DNA of 64,000 nucleotides from Lingula anatina (taxonomy: Eukaryota; Brachiopoda; Lingulata; Lingulida; Lingulidae): assembly GCF_001039355.2 (NCBI RefSeq), contig NW_019775524.1:248001-312000 (forward strand). The letters are read 5' to 3'. Shown one piece after another: positions 12,567 to 24,142 of the stretch. The position numbers and the translations under genes are program-made. Below the pieces are notes generated by a model. That model was not told where the DNA came from, made no database searches, and worked only from the letters and a program-made list of their open reading frames with translations. Position 1 is the stretch's first letter; the number at the start of each line of letters is the position of its first letter.

Positions 12567-13472
12567 GTTTTAGTTCTATAAAACACATTTTTATATATTT
12601 CTAATGTTTTTACAAGAAATCCTAAGATGCATTGTCCTGAAAGTGAAGTCTCTGAACACTGTATCAGCCCAGGGAATTATATCCGATATAATTCCCTGAT
12701 CAACCTTGGCAGCATTATTTAACATAAAGTCTCAGTCCCATAAAGGTATATAAACAAATAACTTGAAGGTAATTTTAATATGTCTTTCTATGGTCATGAT
12801 GCTGTACTTTAGTCTTTGGTAGGGGTACATTTGAGCTTTTCTGCCATTTTTATAAGCTTTTTATAATGAAGCAGGCAATCGAGGAATTGTTTTGTCATGG
12901 ATCCTTAACACACGATGCCTAATGCATAATGCCTGAGACATTACACTTACGTTTGTCAGGATGAATAAGGGTTGACTTGAAACAGCTGATATTAAACATG
13001 AAACAGCTAGTCTCTCAAATAAAAATCTCTCTGAAATGTGCATCTCCTCTTCAACTACAAATTTCATATCACAATATACTGAAAATTGCTCTGAATGTAG
13101 CATGTTTATCACTTAAACTTACTTTTTCTTCCTTTGAGCTCTTTAATCTCATTTTTTTTATGCAGCAACAAAAGAGAATTATTTTTCTAATATGAATAGC
13201 CATTTTTCATTTGTTGAGACTGTGCAGTTTACATGATTGCATTTTACTTGTTTATTACTTTAGACAACTTACAAATGACTTTTTAAGTTCTTAAATTAAT
13301 TGTCTAATATATGTTTAAAATAGTTACAAAAAGTTTTTGTGAATGCACTTTTATACAAGTGTGTATTGAATGTAAAAAGGTGCTTTGGTTTTGCCAAGAT
13401 ACTATATAGGCTAGAAAAATATGCAGATATGTATATATTTTATATTCTGTAATCTATTATAAAGAAGTCAAT

Positions 13473-13478
13473 AATAAA
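13473..13478 (+). terminator. Candidate polyadenylation signal, BRICHOS gene
   Basis: AATAAA about 0.9 kb downstream of the BRICHOS stop codon; a second AATAAA follows at 13527-13532. Either could end the transcript. No cleavage evidence is available. Confidence 0.35.
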
Positions 13479-13599
13479 GCATGATAACCCATATTTATTG
13501 GTATAATTGTATTTGAATTTCCCTTCAATAAAGCAATAATTACCAAAAGCAATGATATGGAATTACCAAAGTAGGATTTGACCTGCAAGCTAAAACATC

Positions 13600-13605
13600 T
13601 TTATT
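13600..13605 (-). terminator. Candidate polyadenylation signal, asparaginase gene A
   Basis: TTTATT on the plus strand reads AATAAA on the minus strand, about 0.95 kb past the gene A stop. If used, the two convergent transcripts would end within about 130 bases of each other and possibly overlap. Confidence 0.3.
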
Positions 13606-14558
13606 AAAGATTTTAACAAAAGAAAAAAGACTACATAAGATCTGAGATCTTAAGTCAAATCTTATACAGCTTTATGTAAAGAAAGTGAAAAGAAAAAAAT
13701 CACAATGGAAGTATTGCTCCCACACGTAACTAGACAGCAATGTGTCTGTATACATACAGTGTCTGTATATTAAAATACTTATTGGGACAACGGTCAGAAT
13801 AAATTTAAATGCATTGGGACCTTAAAGTGATAAAGTGTAGGATTTCAAACACAGGTAAAGCACATTATCTGAGGATATGTAAGACACCTTCCACACACCA
13901 TTCACACACTGAGGAAAAATTCTTGCAAATAATGATTTAAAATATGTGTATTTTAAGAGACTCTTAGTAGGCTTAGCATATAACAAATTTACTTTTCAAG
14001 TCATATGAATGTTTTTTTTTTCTACAATTTCCCATTTTTTCTTTAGATCGGCTGCTTTTTGAGGACTCATAAATGCCATAAATCTATGTTGCAAAAGATA
14101 ATCAAATTTACCCCCTTCCTGGGCCACCTGTCAACCATTTTTAATTGATAGTTTTAAATAGCATGGCAAATAAATAGCAAAACATTGCTTACGCATGTGT
14201 TATTCAGGACTTTTCGTTTCCCGAATTGTTACAGAGCTATGGAATGTGTCAGGAAAAGATAATCAAACCTGGTTAGTCTAAGAAAAATAGTGTTTAACAC
14301 AGGAATTGTAAAGTTTGAGCATTTTTTTTTTTTGGGGGGGGGGGGGGGGGTCTACTGTACACTTTTGAAACATAATGTAGCATATTTAGGCTTTTGATGG
14401 TTGAATTGATACATACACATATCCTTGGAAAGATAATTGTATCATATAAACTGTGGGAACCTATCCTTAATGTTGTACTACACATAAAACTTATTCCAAG
14501 GCTTGTCAAAAATGACAATGGTATGAGTCTCACTTGTAAAATATAATGCTTAACAACT

Positions 14559-16982
14559 TCACAGAGTTGTTTTTAAATAGTCCCCATGATTGATACCATA
14601 ACATGGTTCATTGTTCTTTATTGCAGCCCAGGACATACCCCCAGTTATGGTATAAACACCAATATCCCCACCAGGTGTCACTGTAATAAGCCCAGCAGCA
14701 CCTGCTGCCTCCTCAATTCTTTTAGCCAGTTGGTGCAGGGCTTTCTCACTGGCCTGCTGGGCACTGTTACCTAGAGGATTAGATACAAACTTTATCACAA
14801 ATATGTTGACATGTGTTTATCGTTTTTGTGAAGTAGTGTATACACATTTTGACAATTTAAATTTACTTATTAATTTTTACAAATATCTTTTTAGAAAGAA
14901 GAAATAATATAAAAATATGCCAGTCCATCGGTTAATGAAAGAACTACCTTTTGCTATGAGTTCAATGACCAATTTTGCTAGACATAACCGTGCTATAGCT
15001 TCCCCATGCCCTGTTGTAGACACTGCCCCATATTGATTGTCGGCATAACCACCAGCACCTGGGGTTAGTATATACAGCCAGTCAGTTTAAATAAGGATGT
15101 CAAGTTGTTATAATATAAATAAATAGTGTCAAGTTGCAATGATATTAATGATTAGTGTTAAAAATATTGATGCAAGGTAGACAGTATTTAAATGTGATGT
15201 CAGAGGCAGCATTTATGAGATTGTTAATATAACCGAAGATGATGTTACATGTATTCAGATGTGAATAAAAAGGATGTGCTTACCAACAATTGGAACATCT
15301 CCAACTCTCCCACACATTTTAGCAGTGATGCCACCAGTAGATGTCGCACTAGCCACGTTTCCAAGATAATCCACAGCTACAGCCCCTACTGTTTCATGTT
15401 CAGCACTCGATGAAGGTAGAGTTTCATGGAGTGCCCTAAGAACAGATACACAGAAGATAAAAGAATATTTGTAAGTTTTATGGTATGAGGCATTTCTGGA
15501 AGAAACCTGCAACTTGCAGTATTCTCAATGGGTTACATGATGATGGAAATCTTAAGAAAGCTGACTGCCCAGCAGATATCATGATACTGCCATAAAATAA
15601 TTGTTTTACTTGTCTCCATATACATCTAATTTTACATCCATCTAATCAATAGCGATCTTCAAAATTGAATTTCACCCTAATTGACCTTGCATTTTAGTTG
15701 TTAAGTCTACAGAACATATTTTTATGGATAATAGACTCTAATAAATAAATGAATAAATAAATAAATTTGATTTTATTATTACTATCATTTAAGTTTCACA
15801 TACTGTAATTTAACAAGCACCTCATATCAATGGCCTTTACAAAATTAACATTTTTTAATGCCTACCTTTTCTCGTATCCTCCTACAGTTGCTTTAGTATA
15901 GGATGATGTGTATGTCTTCAATGAATCTAAAGACCTTCCAGTGACAAGATATAATGGATCTACTTCCTGAATATTCATCTTTGAAGCAAAGACATTTGCA
16001 CCCTTGTCTACTATCAACATGTGATCTGTCTGAATTGAAAACACTTATATGATAAGAATAAGAATACAAGTTGAGGAAATTTTAGATCAAAATAACAAAT
16101 TAAATTTTAATGCTTTTATGTACACAAGAACACCATGGGTACATAAAGTAAATTTATATATTTAAGACATGATGTTATCCTAAAATATTCTATCGTGAGA
16201 GTTTTTGAAAGAAAATATATAATGGAAAGGCAATACAATAATAAATGGTTAAAGATTTTATTCAAAAGGGTTGCCAGGAAATACCACATTAAAACAATTT
16301 TTGATCATGTTTTGATACTCCTCCACTTGCATGTTCTCATACATCCAAAAACCTACAACATAAATGTCATCAAACTGTATCCCAACTGTTCTACTGTATA
16401 TCTAATGCATTCTCACCTTGTCCATCACTAGCTTTGCAAGTTCTATAGCATTTTTTATATTTTTCACTGTTGCCACTGCACCAGAATTCAGTGTCTGCCC
16501 GTCACACACCAGTGCATCCATTTCTACAGTACCCGCCACTGTCAGTTTGGAGCCTGTGCCTTGAGGAAGATAATGAAGTTACTCACTGCAGGTAATTGTA
16601 ATTATGAGTTATTCACTAACACCAAAAGAAAGACTCTCTGAAGAAAGACTTTTTCACTGAAATATTTCCTTTAATGCAACACACCATGGTGAAATGATCC
16701 TGGGAAAGAGTGGAACCAAGTACGATGTTAGAAAACATCTACTTGCTTTAAAAAAAGGTCCAAAAAATTTTAAATACCTGCATTAAATGAAGGATTATCT
16801 TCCATCACTTTGACAGCTACAACTACTGCATCTACTGCACTGCCTCCATCTTTCAGAACCTGATAGCCTGCTTTACTAGCAGCCAAAACCCCTTCTGTGT
16901 ATGCTTCATACTTCTGACTGCCAGAAGGGATAAATCCTGATCCAGCACCCCCATGAACAACTATACAGGGTGTTACATCTGA
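14559..16982 (-). CDS. Isoaspartyl peptidase/L-asparaginase-like Ntn hydrolase, paralogue A
   Basis: This family self-cleaves before a Thr and hydrolyses isoaspartyl peptides and L-asparagine. Exons on the minus strand: 16778-16982, 16417-16559, 15866-16029, 15284-15435, 14948-15058 and 14559-14770, with donor phases 1, 0, 2, 1, 1; about 328 residues from the first exon shown. Motifs in order: [31 protein letters not shown], the nucleophile motif ETVGAVAVD (Thr 186 counted from the first Ser), [25 protein letters not shown] and a short C-terminus ending LKTTL. The first exon shown has no in-frame ATG; it starts at TCA after a CAG acceptor, or 11 codons earlier after TAG|CTT (17015), so an unseen upstream exon must supply the start. 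The residue before the Thr is Glu, where ASRGL1 has Gly. Confidence 0.9.
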
Positions 16983-18280
16983 CTGCACAGCTGCTGGGGT
17001 GGGTGGAACAGAAAGCTAGATTTTGAAGAAAATTAAAAATAAATAAATAACACAAGACATGTGTGAACCCCAACTCTGAGTTTCATGGATATACCCAAAG
17101 AGTATGCCCGATCATCAGGTGTTTATTATATCATTTTCCATTATAGTGAAAATAATTCTAACCATTGTGCAACAGGCAAGCATGGACCATACTTAACATT
17201 ACATAACTTGTATGTTGGAATTATTTAATTGAAAGTAGATAAAAATGGTGCATAGATTTTTCAGCACGATTACCAAAACAAGTAAAAGAGCAGACAAAAA
17301 ATCTGTTTGTTCACAAACAAAGACAAATTACAATAAAAAGTCTCTCATATTCATTTATTGTATATAATGTAACATTATGTACATATTTTTGGAAAATTGA
17401 AACCAAAACTAAAGGAGTTACGTTGCTCACTTTTTGTGAACTATCCAGAACCCCAATTCCTTCTTCACCAGGATTCAGACCCCACTTTAGGTCCCCATTT
17501 CTCATGGCTGCCCATGCCATTCTCTCTGTGTTGAAATGCATGCCAAGTTCCCCTTTATTACTGACAACAACAGCGCCCCCTGTACCCTGCACCTTCCTGG
17601 ACATTGAAGTTAGTGCTGCTTCAACGCCTTGCTGAGCAGTATGACCTAAAATAATGAGACAAAAAGCAAAACAACTAAATAACCACTATTCAAAGGATTT
17701 CTTTTTAAATAACTAAATATCCAAAAAATTAACTAAGTAAAAAATAATAAATAAAACAACAACAAGGGCAATAATTATAATAGTAAAGATTATAAAGCAA
17801 TTTCTTAAAAAAGTTGATAAAAACTAAACATTTTCTCTTTATTGATAAAAACTTTTGCCTGTCTGTGCATAGCAGTTTTTATCTTTTGTTAAAGAGTGAA
17901 AGTAAGTATCTTACCGTCTGCCATAAGTTGAATAATGTGTCTGGCCAGGCACACCTTCAAGATGGACTCCCCATGACCTGTACATGACACAGCTCCTACA
18001 TCATTGTCACAATATCCACCACTGCCTGGAGTAAGACATGGCAATTAGCATGTGAGTGATGTTAAAAGTATTACAAATTATACTGTGTAACATTATCATT
18101 ATACACGTACCATCCCACATAAAATTCCTGACTGCTACACCACTATCATGATAAAATTGTGGCATTTATTACACCTTACGATGGACAAAAACTCCAAACT
18201 CTGTCTTATCAAGGCAATGTGTGAAGCTCAAATAAAATCACACATTTCTTTTTAAAAGAACAATAGTTTTTCAAATTATG
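16590..18280. repeat. Duplicated segment, copy 1 (asparaginase region)
   Basis: This segment is repeated at 18318-19993 with few substitutions and small indels, for example a 14-base word near 16680 missing near 18406. It contains exon 1 of gene A plus copies of the last two exons of gene B. It stops exactly at the single N at 18281, inside what would be the exon 4 to exon 5 intron of gene B. Confidence 0.92.
17311..18025 (-). pseudogene. Orphan copy of asparaginase B exons 5 and 6
   Basis: Exon 5 copy 17915-18025 (111 bases, [20 protein letters not shown]) and exon 6 copy 17311-17645 (335 bases) match 19628-19738 and 19025-19359 of gene B, with only a few amino acid changes in the last 30 residues. 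No exons 1-4 accompany them; to the right comes the N junction. They are most likely the alternative allele of gene B's 3' end left in the assembly. Confidence 0.75.
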
Positions 18281-18281
18281 N
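18281..18281. other. Single-N contig junction
   Basis: One ambiguous base separates the two copies of the asparaginase segment. It is followed by a short repeated word, CCTATAGGAAAT, twice (18282-18306), before the second copy begins. Confidence 0.7.
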
Positions 18282-18317
18282 CCTATAGGAAATCCTATAG
18301 GAAATTTTCGTAAGGGA

Positions 18318-19993
18318 GGTAATTGTAATTATGAGTTATTCACTAACACCAAAAGAAAGACTCTCTGAAGAAAGACTTTTTCACTGAAATATTTCCTTTA
18401 ATGCAAATGATCCTGGGAAAGAGTGGAACCAAGTACGATGTTAGAAAACATCTACTTGCTTTAAAAAAAGGTCCAAAAAAATTTAAATACCTGCATTAAA
18501 TGAAGGATTATCTTCCATCACTTTGACAGCTACAACTACTGCATCTACTGCACTGCCTCCATCTTTCAGAACCTGATAGCCTGCTTTACTAGCAGCCAAA
18601 ACCCCTTCTGTGTATGCTTCATACTTCTGACTGCCAGAAGGGATAAATCCTGATCCAGCACCCCCATGAACAACTATACAGGGTGTTACATCTGACTGCA
18701 CAGCTGCTGGGGTGGGTGGAACAGAAAGCTAGATTTTGAAGAAAATTAAAAATAAATAAATAACACAAGACATGTGTGAACCCCAACTCTGAGTTTCATG
18801 GATATACCCAAAGAGTATGCCCGATCATCAGGTGTTTATTATATCATTTTCCATTATAGTGAAAATACTTCTAACCATTGTGCAACAGGCAAGCATGGAC
18901 CATACTTAACATTACATAACTTGTATGTTGGAATTATTTAATTGAAAGTAGATAAAAATGGTGCATAGATTTTTTCAGCACGATTACCAAAACAAGTAAA
19001 AGAGCAGACAAAAAATCTGTTTGTTCACAAACAAAGACAAATTACAATAAAAAGTCTCTCATATTCATTTATTGTATAGTATGTAACATTATGTACATAT
19101 TTTTGGAAAATTGAAACCAAAGCTAAAGGAGTTATGTTGCTCACTTTTTGTGAACTATCCAGAACCCCAATTCCTTCTTCACCAGGATTCAGACCCCACT
19201 TTAGGTCCCCATTTCTCATGGCTGCCCATGCCATCCTCTCTGTGTTGAAATGCATGCCAAGTTCCCCTTTATTACTGACAACAACAGCGCCCCCTGTACC
19301 CTGCACCTTCCTGGACATTGAAGTTAGTGCTGCTTCAACGCCTTGCTGAGCAGTATGACCTAAAATAATGAGACAAAAAGCAAAACAACTAAATGACCAC
19401 TATTCAAAGGATTTCTTTTTAAATAACTTAATATCCAAAAAATTATTAAGTAAAAAATAATAAATAAAACAACAACAAGGGCAATAATTATAATAGTAAA
19501 GATTATAAAGCAATTTCTTTAAAAAGTTGATAAAAACTAAACATTTTCTCTTTATTGATAAAAACTTTTGCCTGTCTGTGCATAGCAGTTTTTATCTTTT
19601 GTTAAAGAGTTAAAGTAAGTATCTTACCGTCTGCCATAAGTTGAATAATGTGTCTGGCCAGGCACACCTTCAAGATGGACTCCCCATGACCTGTACATGA
19701 CACAGCTCCTACATCATTGTCACAATATCCACCACTGCCTGGAGTAAGACATGGCAATTAGCATGTGAGTGATGTTAAAAGTATTAAAAATTATACTGTG
19801 TAACATTATCATTATACACGTACCATCCCACATAAAATTCCTGACTGCTACACCACAATCATGATAAAATTGTGGCATTTATGACACCTTACGATGGACA
19901 AAAACTCCAAACTCTGTCTTATCAAGGCAATGTGTGAAGCTCAAATAAAATCACACATTTCTTTTTAAAAGAACAATAGTTTTTCAAATTTTG
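18318..19993. repeat. Duplicated segment, copy 2 (asparaginase region)
   Basis: Second copy of 16590-18280. It continues to the right into gene B exons 4 to 1, so it carries the intact 3' half of gene B together with an orphan gene A exon 1. Confidence 0.92.
18491..18695 (-). pseudogene. Orphan copy of asparaginase A exon 1
   Basis: Translation is identical to the exon at 16778-16982 ([24 protein letters not shown], donor GCAG|GTATTT). Reading left, the next DNA is the N junction and then gene B exon copies, not gene A exon 2, so it cannot be spliced simply into a full gene unless it skips over them. An allelic assembly duplicate is the best explanation. Confidence 0.75.
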
Positions 19994-21613
19994 AATTATA
20001 AATTATACCAATGAGTGGACTGTCCCCTACTCTTCCTGCCATTTTTGCAGTTATTCCACCAGTAGAAGTTGCACATGCCACATTTCCATTGCTATCCACT
20101 GCCACTGCCCCTACTGTATCATGATCAGACTGTCTGAAAATCAATTCCACATTTCAAGATGAAACCAGACTCCAAATACTATCCAAATACTGGCACCCTT
20201 CTGTCTTCATGCAGAATTAAACTTAATTCAATTATCATACTTGATTTTAATTTTAATGTGAGAAGATGATTCAGTACTTTGTCTTACTACATTAGTGCAC
20301 TTAATAAATGGGACAGTAAAAGCAAAATATATCACCATCATTGCACCTACTTTTCTCCAATCTTTAATTAAAATTAATTTAATTTAAAATTAATCTTAAG
20401 AATGTAAACATCACCTCAGAAAAAAAAATCACACCCTTACAACCTCAAAACTCATACCTTTCTCTAAACAGAACTTTTACAGTTTTTCTGAACTGCATGT
20501 AAGTCTCCCACTCTCTTTTGCTCTCTTCTGTGACCAGTATTTCAACAGGAACCTCTTCTATTCCCTGACTTTTAGCAAATGTATTAGCACCTTGGCCTGA
20601 TAGAAGAACATGGTCAGTCTGCGAAAAAAAAAAATAAATAAATAAACTCATGGTTATCACAAACTGGTAATTAAAGAAGCTTACAGTAAACAAACTCAAC
20701 ACTCACAAAACTTACAGATAAACTTTAGGGTGGCCCATTTCAGTACTACAGTTGTATTCAATTTTCTTTTCTGTAGCAAGAAAATTACATTATACAAATG
20801 AACTATTTTATATTTCCTGGTGAGAATCACACTCAGGAAATAATAAAAAAATAAATTAAAAACATAATAAGAGACATATTGTATTATGTTGTGTTCTGTT
20901 GTGTTGTGTTATGTTTTGATAAAATCATATGTGGTAAAGAACAATGACTCATTTTATCACTGATGAAATAGAAGCTTAAAACATTCATAAAGCAATAAGT
21001 ATATGATTACAATAAACTCTTCTTCATCAAATCAAATATTATTACATTTTCCATGACTAGTCTAGCAAGTTGAACTGGGTTCTTTATGTTCTTCACACAG
21101 CAAACTCCACCTGCTGCTAGAGACTTTCCTTCCATTATCATAGCATCTAACTCTACTTCTCCATCTTCATTCAGTACAGCTCCAGTGCCTAAATACACAT
21201 GCATCTCTTGTTAATATGAATATTTCTCACCAAATGTGAACAATATTGACTGATTACTTTTGCTAGACAGACCCATTACTTTTTTCTAGATAATGCCATA
21301 ACTATTACAGCACTGAAAGACATGTAACACTTTGTAACAAAGGCAAGCATATACTATCCATCACTATTAATACTTTGTTTCTGCATGTGAAACGGGAAAT
21401 CAAATATTTAATATGTGCTAGAATACCTGCATCAAAAGCAGGGTTATCTTCCAGTAATATAACAGCTGCTTCCACAGCATCCAAGGCACTTCCCCCTCCC
21501 TGTAGAATCTCATATCCTCTCTGTGCAGCTTCTTTCACTGCTAGCACACTGGCCTCGGCCAGATTATCTGGGATAGCCCATGCTCCACCATGGATTACTA
21601 TTGCAGGTAACAT
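19025..21613 (-). CDS. Isoaspartyl peptidase/L-asparaginase-like Ntn hydrolase, paralogue B
   Basis: Exons on the minus strand: 21427-21613, 21046-21188, 20458-20618, 20009-20133, 19628-19738 and 19025-19359, with donor phases 1, 0, 2, 1, 1 as in paralogue A and exons 2 and 5 of equal length (143 and 111). This gives 353 residues from the ATG at 21613; human ASRGL1 has 308. Motifs: [38 protein letters not shown], the nucleophile motif DTVGAVAVD (Thr 170), [16 protein letters not shown] and [14 protein letters not shown]. As in A, a CAG acceptor precedes TCA just before this ATG, so translation may start in an upstream exon. The last exon runs about 40 codons past the usual C-terminus, and a GTGAGC donor-like word lies within it, so the true C-terminus is uncertain. 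The residue before the Thr is Asp, as in glycosylasparaginase and taspase 1. Confidence 0.9.
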
Positions 21614-21859
21614 CTCTGACTGTTGATGGTGTGTATATATATATAAAAGCTGGAATAGAAGACGAATTAAGTTTTAAATACACTGATGGTATATGTTTGG
21701 AAATCACTGGTGGGATTCTAGCCATCCTAGCTGACTGCTTCCAAATTAAAATTAGAAAAGAAAGCAATCAAAACAGCTATCCAAGATAACAGCATGATGA
21801 TAAAAATAATGATTTCATATTAAATTGTTCAAATTGTTAATAGTTCAAAAAGTCACATT

Positions 21860-21865
21860 TTTATT
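21860..21865 (-). terminator. Candidate polyadenylation signal, mitoregulin gene
   Basis: TTTATT on the plus strand gives AATAAA on the minus strand, about 530 bases beyond the mitoregulin stop and before asparaginase B begins. It would allow mitoregulin to be a separate transcript. Confidence 0.3.
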
Positions 21866-22394
21866 AACAGAAGAAAAATACAGGGTCTATTCACTCCCCA
21901 GCAATTAAGTGCATGCATGATGGTACAATCTATTTAGAGCACCCAATCTACCTGTGTTATTAAAATATAAACAGCTGCCTGTCATCATAGACACCTAAAT
22001 GCACTTTTTTATGATGGGCTTTTTGCACAAATGTCAAAAATCCTGTATACTTCCAGCCTTACAAAGAACCAGGATGCATTTCTTTGAAGCATTTTAATGA
22101 GAGCATGAGGTTTTTGAGCGCTTTCTAACTTGTATTAATACCACCCCTCCACAAACTTCACTGGTGGTATGTTAAGTCTGACTCAGTTATGTCATATTTT
22201 TCAGTTGCCTTAAATGGTTGAAAATCAAAAGTCACAAATCAAACCATTAAGTTGCCTAATGGCACGGGTGCGATTAATCTATATCTGTACAGCCGAAGTC
22301 CACCTACAGCACGTAGGAGTATTATAACGGCTAGGATTAAACTCACCTCACAGATAAACGAAGATAACGCTATGCACTATGAAACCGAAACCCC

Positions 22395-22559
22395 CTATGA
22401 AACGATGTCCCTGTTTGTTGCAGCAAGTTTCTTAGCAAACCAGTCCCTTTTCTTCTTCAAATAAGAAACGCGCCAAGTCTTCAGCTTGTACCCAACGAAC
22501 ACTCCAGTTAAGAAAGCAATACCAGCTATGATCGCTAATTTCTTATCTTCGGGGCTCAT
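22395..22559 (-). CDS. MTLN: Mitoregulin-like mitochondrial microprotein, 54 residues
   Basis: A single uninterrupted frame from ATG at 22559 to TAG at 22395. The peptide starts MSPEDKKLAIIAG, has one hydrophobic helix at about 8-24 (AIIAGIAFLTGVFVGY), then a strongly basic amphipathic tail with YLKKKRDWFAKKLAATN. Vertebrate mitoregulin (56 residues, inner mitochondrial membrane, supports fatty acid oxidation and respiratory supercomplexes) has the same plan: a helix with AF--GV--G, an Arg-rich link, then YL--RKRR---KLAAT. Length, helix position and the KLAAT word all match. It lies upstream of asparaginase B on the same strand, but the stop codon makes it a separate product. Similarity is recalled, not searched. 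Confidence 0.82.
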   Translation of the reverse strand: MSPEDKKLAIIAGIAFLTGVFVGYKLKTWRVSYLKKKRDWFAKKLAATNRDIVS

Positions 22560-24142
22560 GGTATTCGGTAAAGATAATATGAGCTCTTTGGTGTGCTAGT
22601 CTCGATTGCCGCGATTAAGGGTTCGTCGTCTCTTTTAGCCTCGTTTATGGTACCTTGATAACAGTGTATATGCTCTCTTTGAACGAGGCTTCTTGGCGGG
22701 GAAAATCACCAAATGATCCATTTATATATTCTAAACCCAAAATGGTATTTTAATATGCATACATAGAAGTTGACTACCAATTTTTAGAAAAAGAAAATTA
22801 AAGATAAAAAATGTATATATAATGGGAATCAAATACAGGTATTTAGAGTCTTGCGCTTGGCTAGATCTATTTGATGAAATATTATATACAATGAAAAGGT
22901 GTTCTGAAAAAAAATTATGAATTAGGTTGAGACCATATTTCGGGTCGGGAATAGGTGAAAAAGTTGGATGTCAAAAGCAACAGGCAACAAGCATCTACAT
23001 GAAGCGACGATGATGCCGGTACTTTCAATCTCCTTGTTTTTGCGAAACTGGTGAGTCTGACAGAAACTAGGAATAGATCTAGATGAACATGATACGGCCA
23101 GTTTTGTAATTTCTATCATTTTACTTGTTTGTGTTTCCTAGCGATTGTATAATTTTGGAAGTTGAAAAGTCTTGAAAGTGACAGCCATTTGGGATGGGAT
23201 GCCTTCAACCCTCAGGGTGAACACCGTGTCACTATCAGTGTTAACAACAGTAGTTTACCAGTCAACTCGTGCTAGATATGTGATATGATCAACCATAATA
23301 TCCGTTGTATTGTTGATCGTTGAATATGATTCATATATAAAATTTTGCAACAGTCATAAACAATTCTAAGGAGTCAGATGTAATAGATTGGACGTTCTGA
23401 AAGAATTGAATACCCACATCGTCAATCCAAAATGATCTAGGAAAAAAGTTATTTTTCATGTCTTTTGAAGCAATTTAAGCACTATTCCTTAAAGTTACAC
23501 TGTTCTGGTAGTTACAGAATATATGTAGTGAATCACCCACAACAGTCATTTTGGATTTATCAGGTTTTTGAAAAGTGTGGCTATAATCAATTGCACGGAT
23601 AACTAGAAAAAAAAAAAAAAAAAAAAAAAAAAGAGACTTGCAGGTCAGAACTACATTGAATTATGTTAAATTGCTTGATGACTGTAGGGTAAGCCTTGAA
23701 TAAACCTCAGTAAATTTTAACACTGGTAGCTAATTTATTCCTTTCTGAGATTCCTCAAGTTGTCCCTTTTATAATCATATTACAAAGTAGTCAAGTTAAT
23801 TCAGGTTACATGTATATGCTTCAGGCCTGTAGCCAGCAATTTCATATGGGGGGTTCGTTTTCTGAAAAAGTGGACCTTTTATCAAAAAAACGTTCATGTA
23901 CCTAGATCAAATTTTATCCAAAGTGGACCTTTTCCTAGCAAAAAGGGCAGTTCTTTCGAACCCCCCAAACCCCCCCTGGCTATGTGCCTGTGCTTTCATA
24001 TACTATCCCCGTTTATGTTTTATGTACCGGTACTTACTATACATTCTACTTTCAAATTTAGCTTTCTGATTTATTTTTAGGAATGATTTGCTTTGCAACA
24101 TCAACTATGAGGACAGCAGATAAATGAAGCTATAACAACAAA
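22560..24142. other. Divergent region between mitoregulin and the NACHT-WD40 gene
   Basis: No coding exon is seen. The left edge should hold the mitoregulin promoter, and the right part 5' untranslated sequence or intron of the NACHT gene: an acceptor (TTTATTTTTAG) at about 24080 opens a non-coding 5' exon. It also holds a poly-A run at 23609-23632 and the dispersed repeat at 23823-23990. Confidence 0.5.
23823..23990. repeat. Second copy of the short inverted-repeat element
   Basis: It starts AGGCCTGTAGCCAGC and ends CCTGGCTATGTGCCTG and is related to 290-419 through shared internal words. It sits just upstream of the NACHT gene's 5' acceptor. Confidence 0.6.

Larger units (their letters stand above)
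12567..14558. other. Convergent 3' region between the BRICHOS gene and asparaginase gene A
   Basis: No coding exon is seen. The stretch should hold both 3' untranslated regions, since the flanking genes run towards each other. Candidate polyadenylation signals are AATAAA at 13473-13478 and 13527-13532 on the plus strand and at 13600-13605 on the minus strand. A G homopolymer of about 18 bases lies at 14333-14350. Confidence 0.5.

Noticed and set aside
16590-19993. A third, functional asparaginase gene between A and B
   Set aside because: Only exon 1 of A and exons 5-6 of B are present, in an order that cannot give one gene, and a single N sits at the join.
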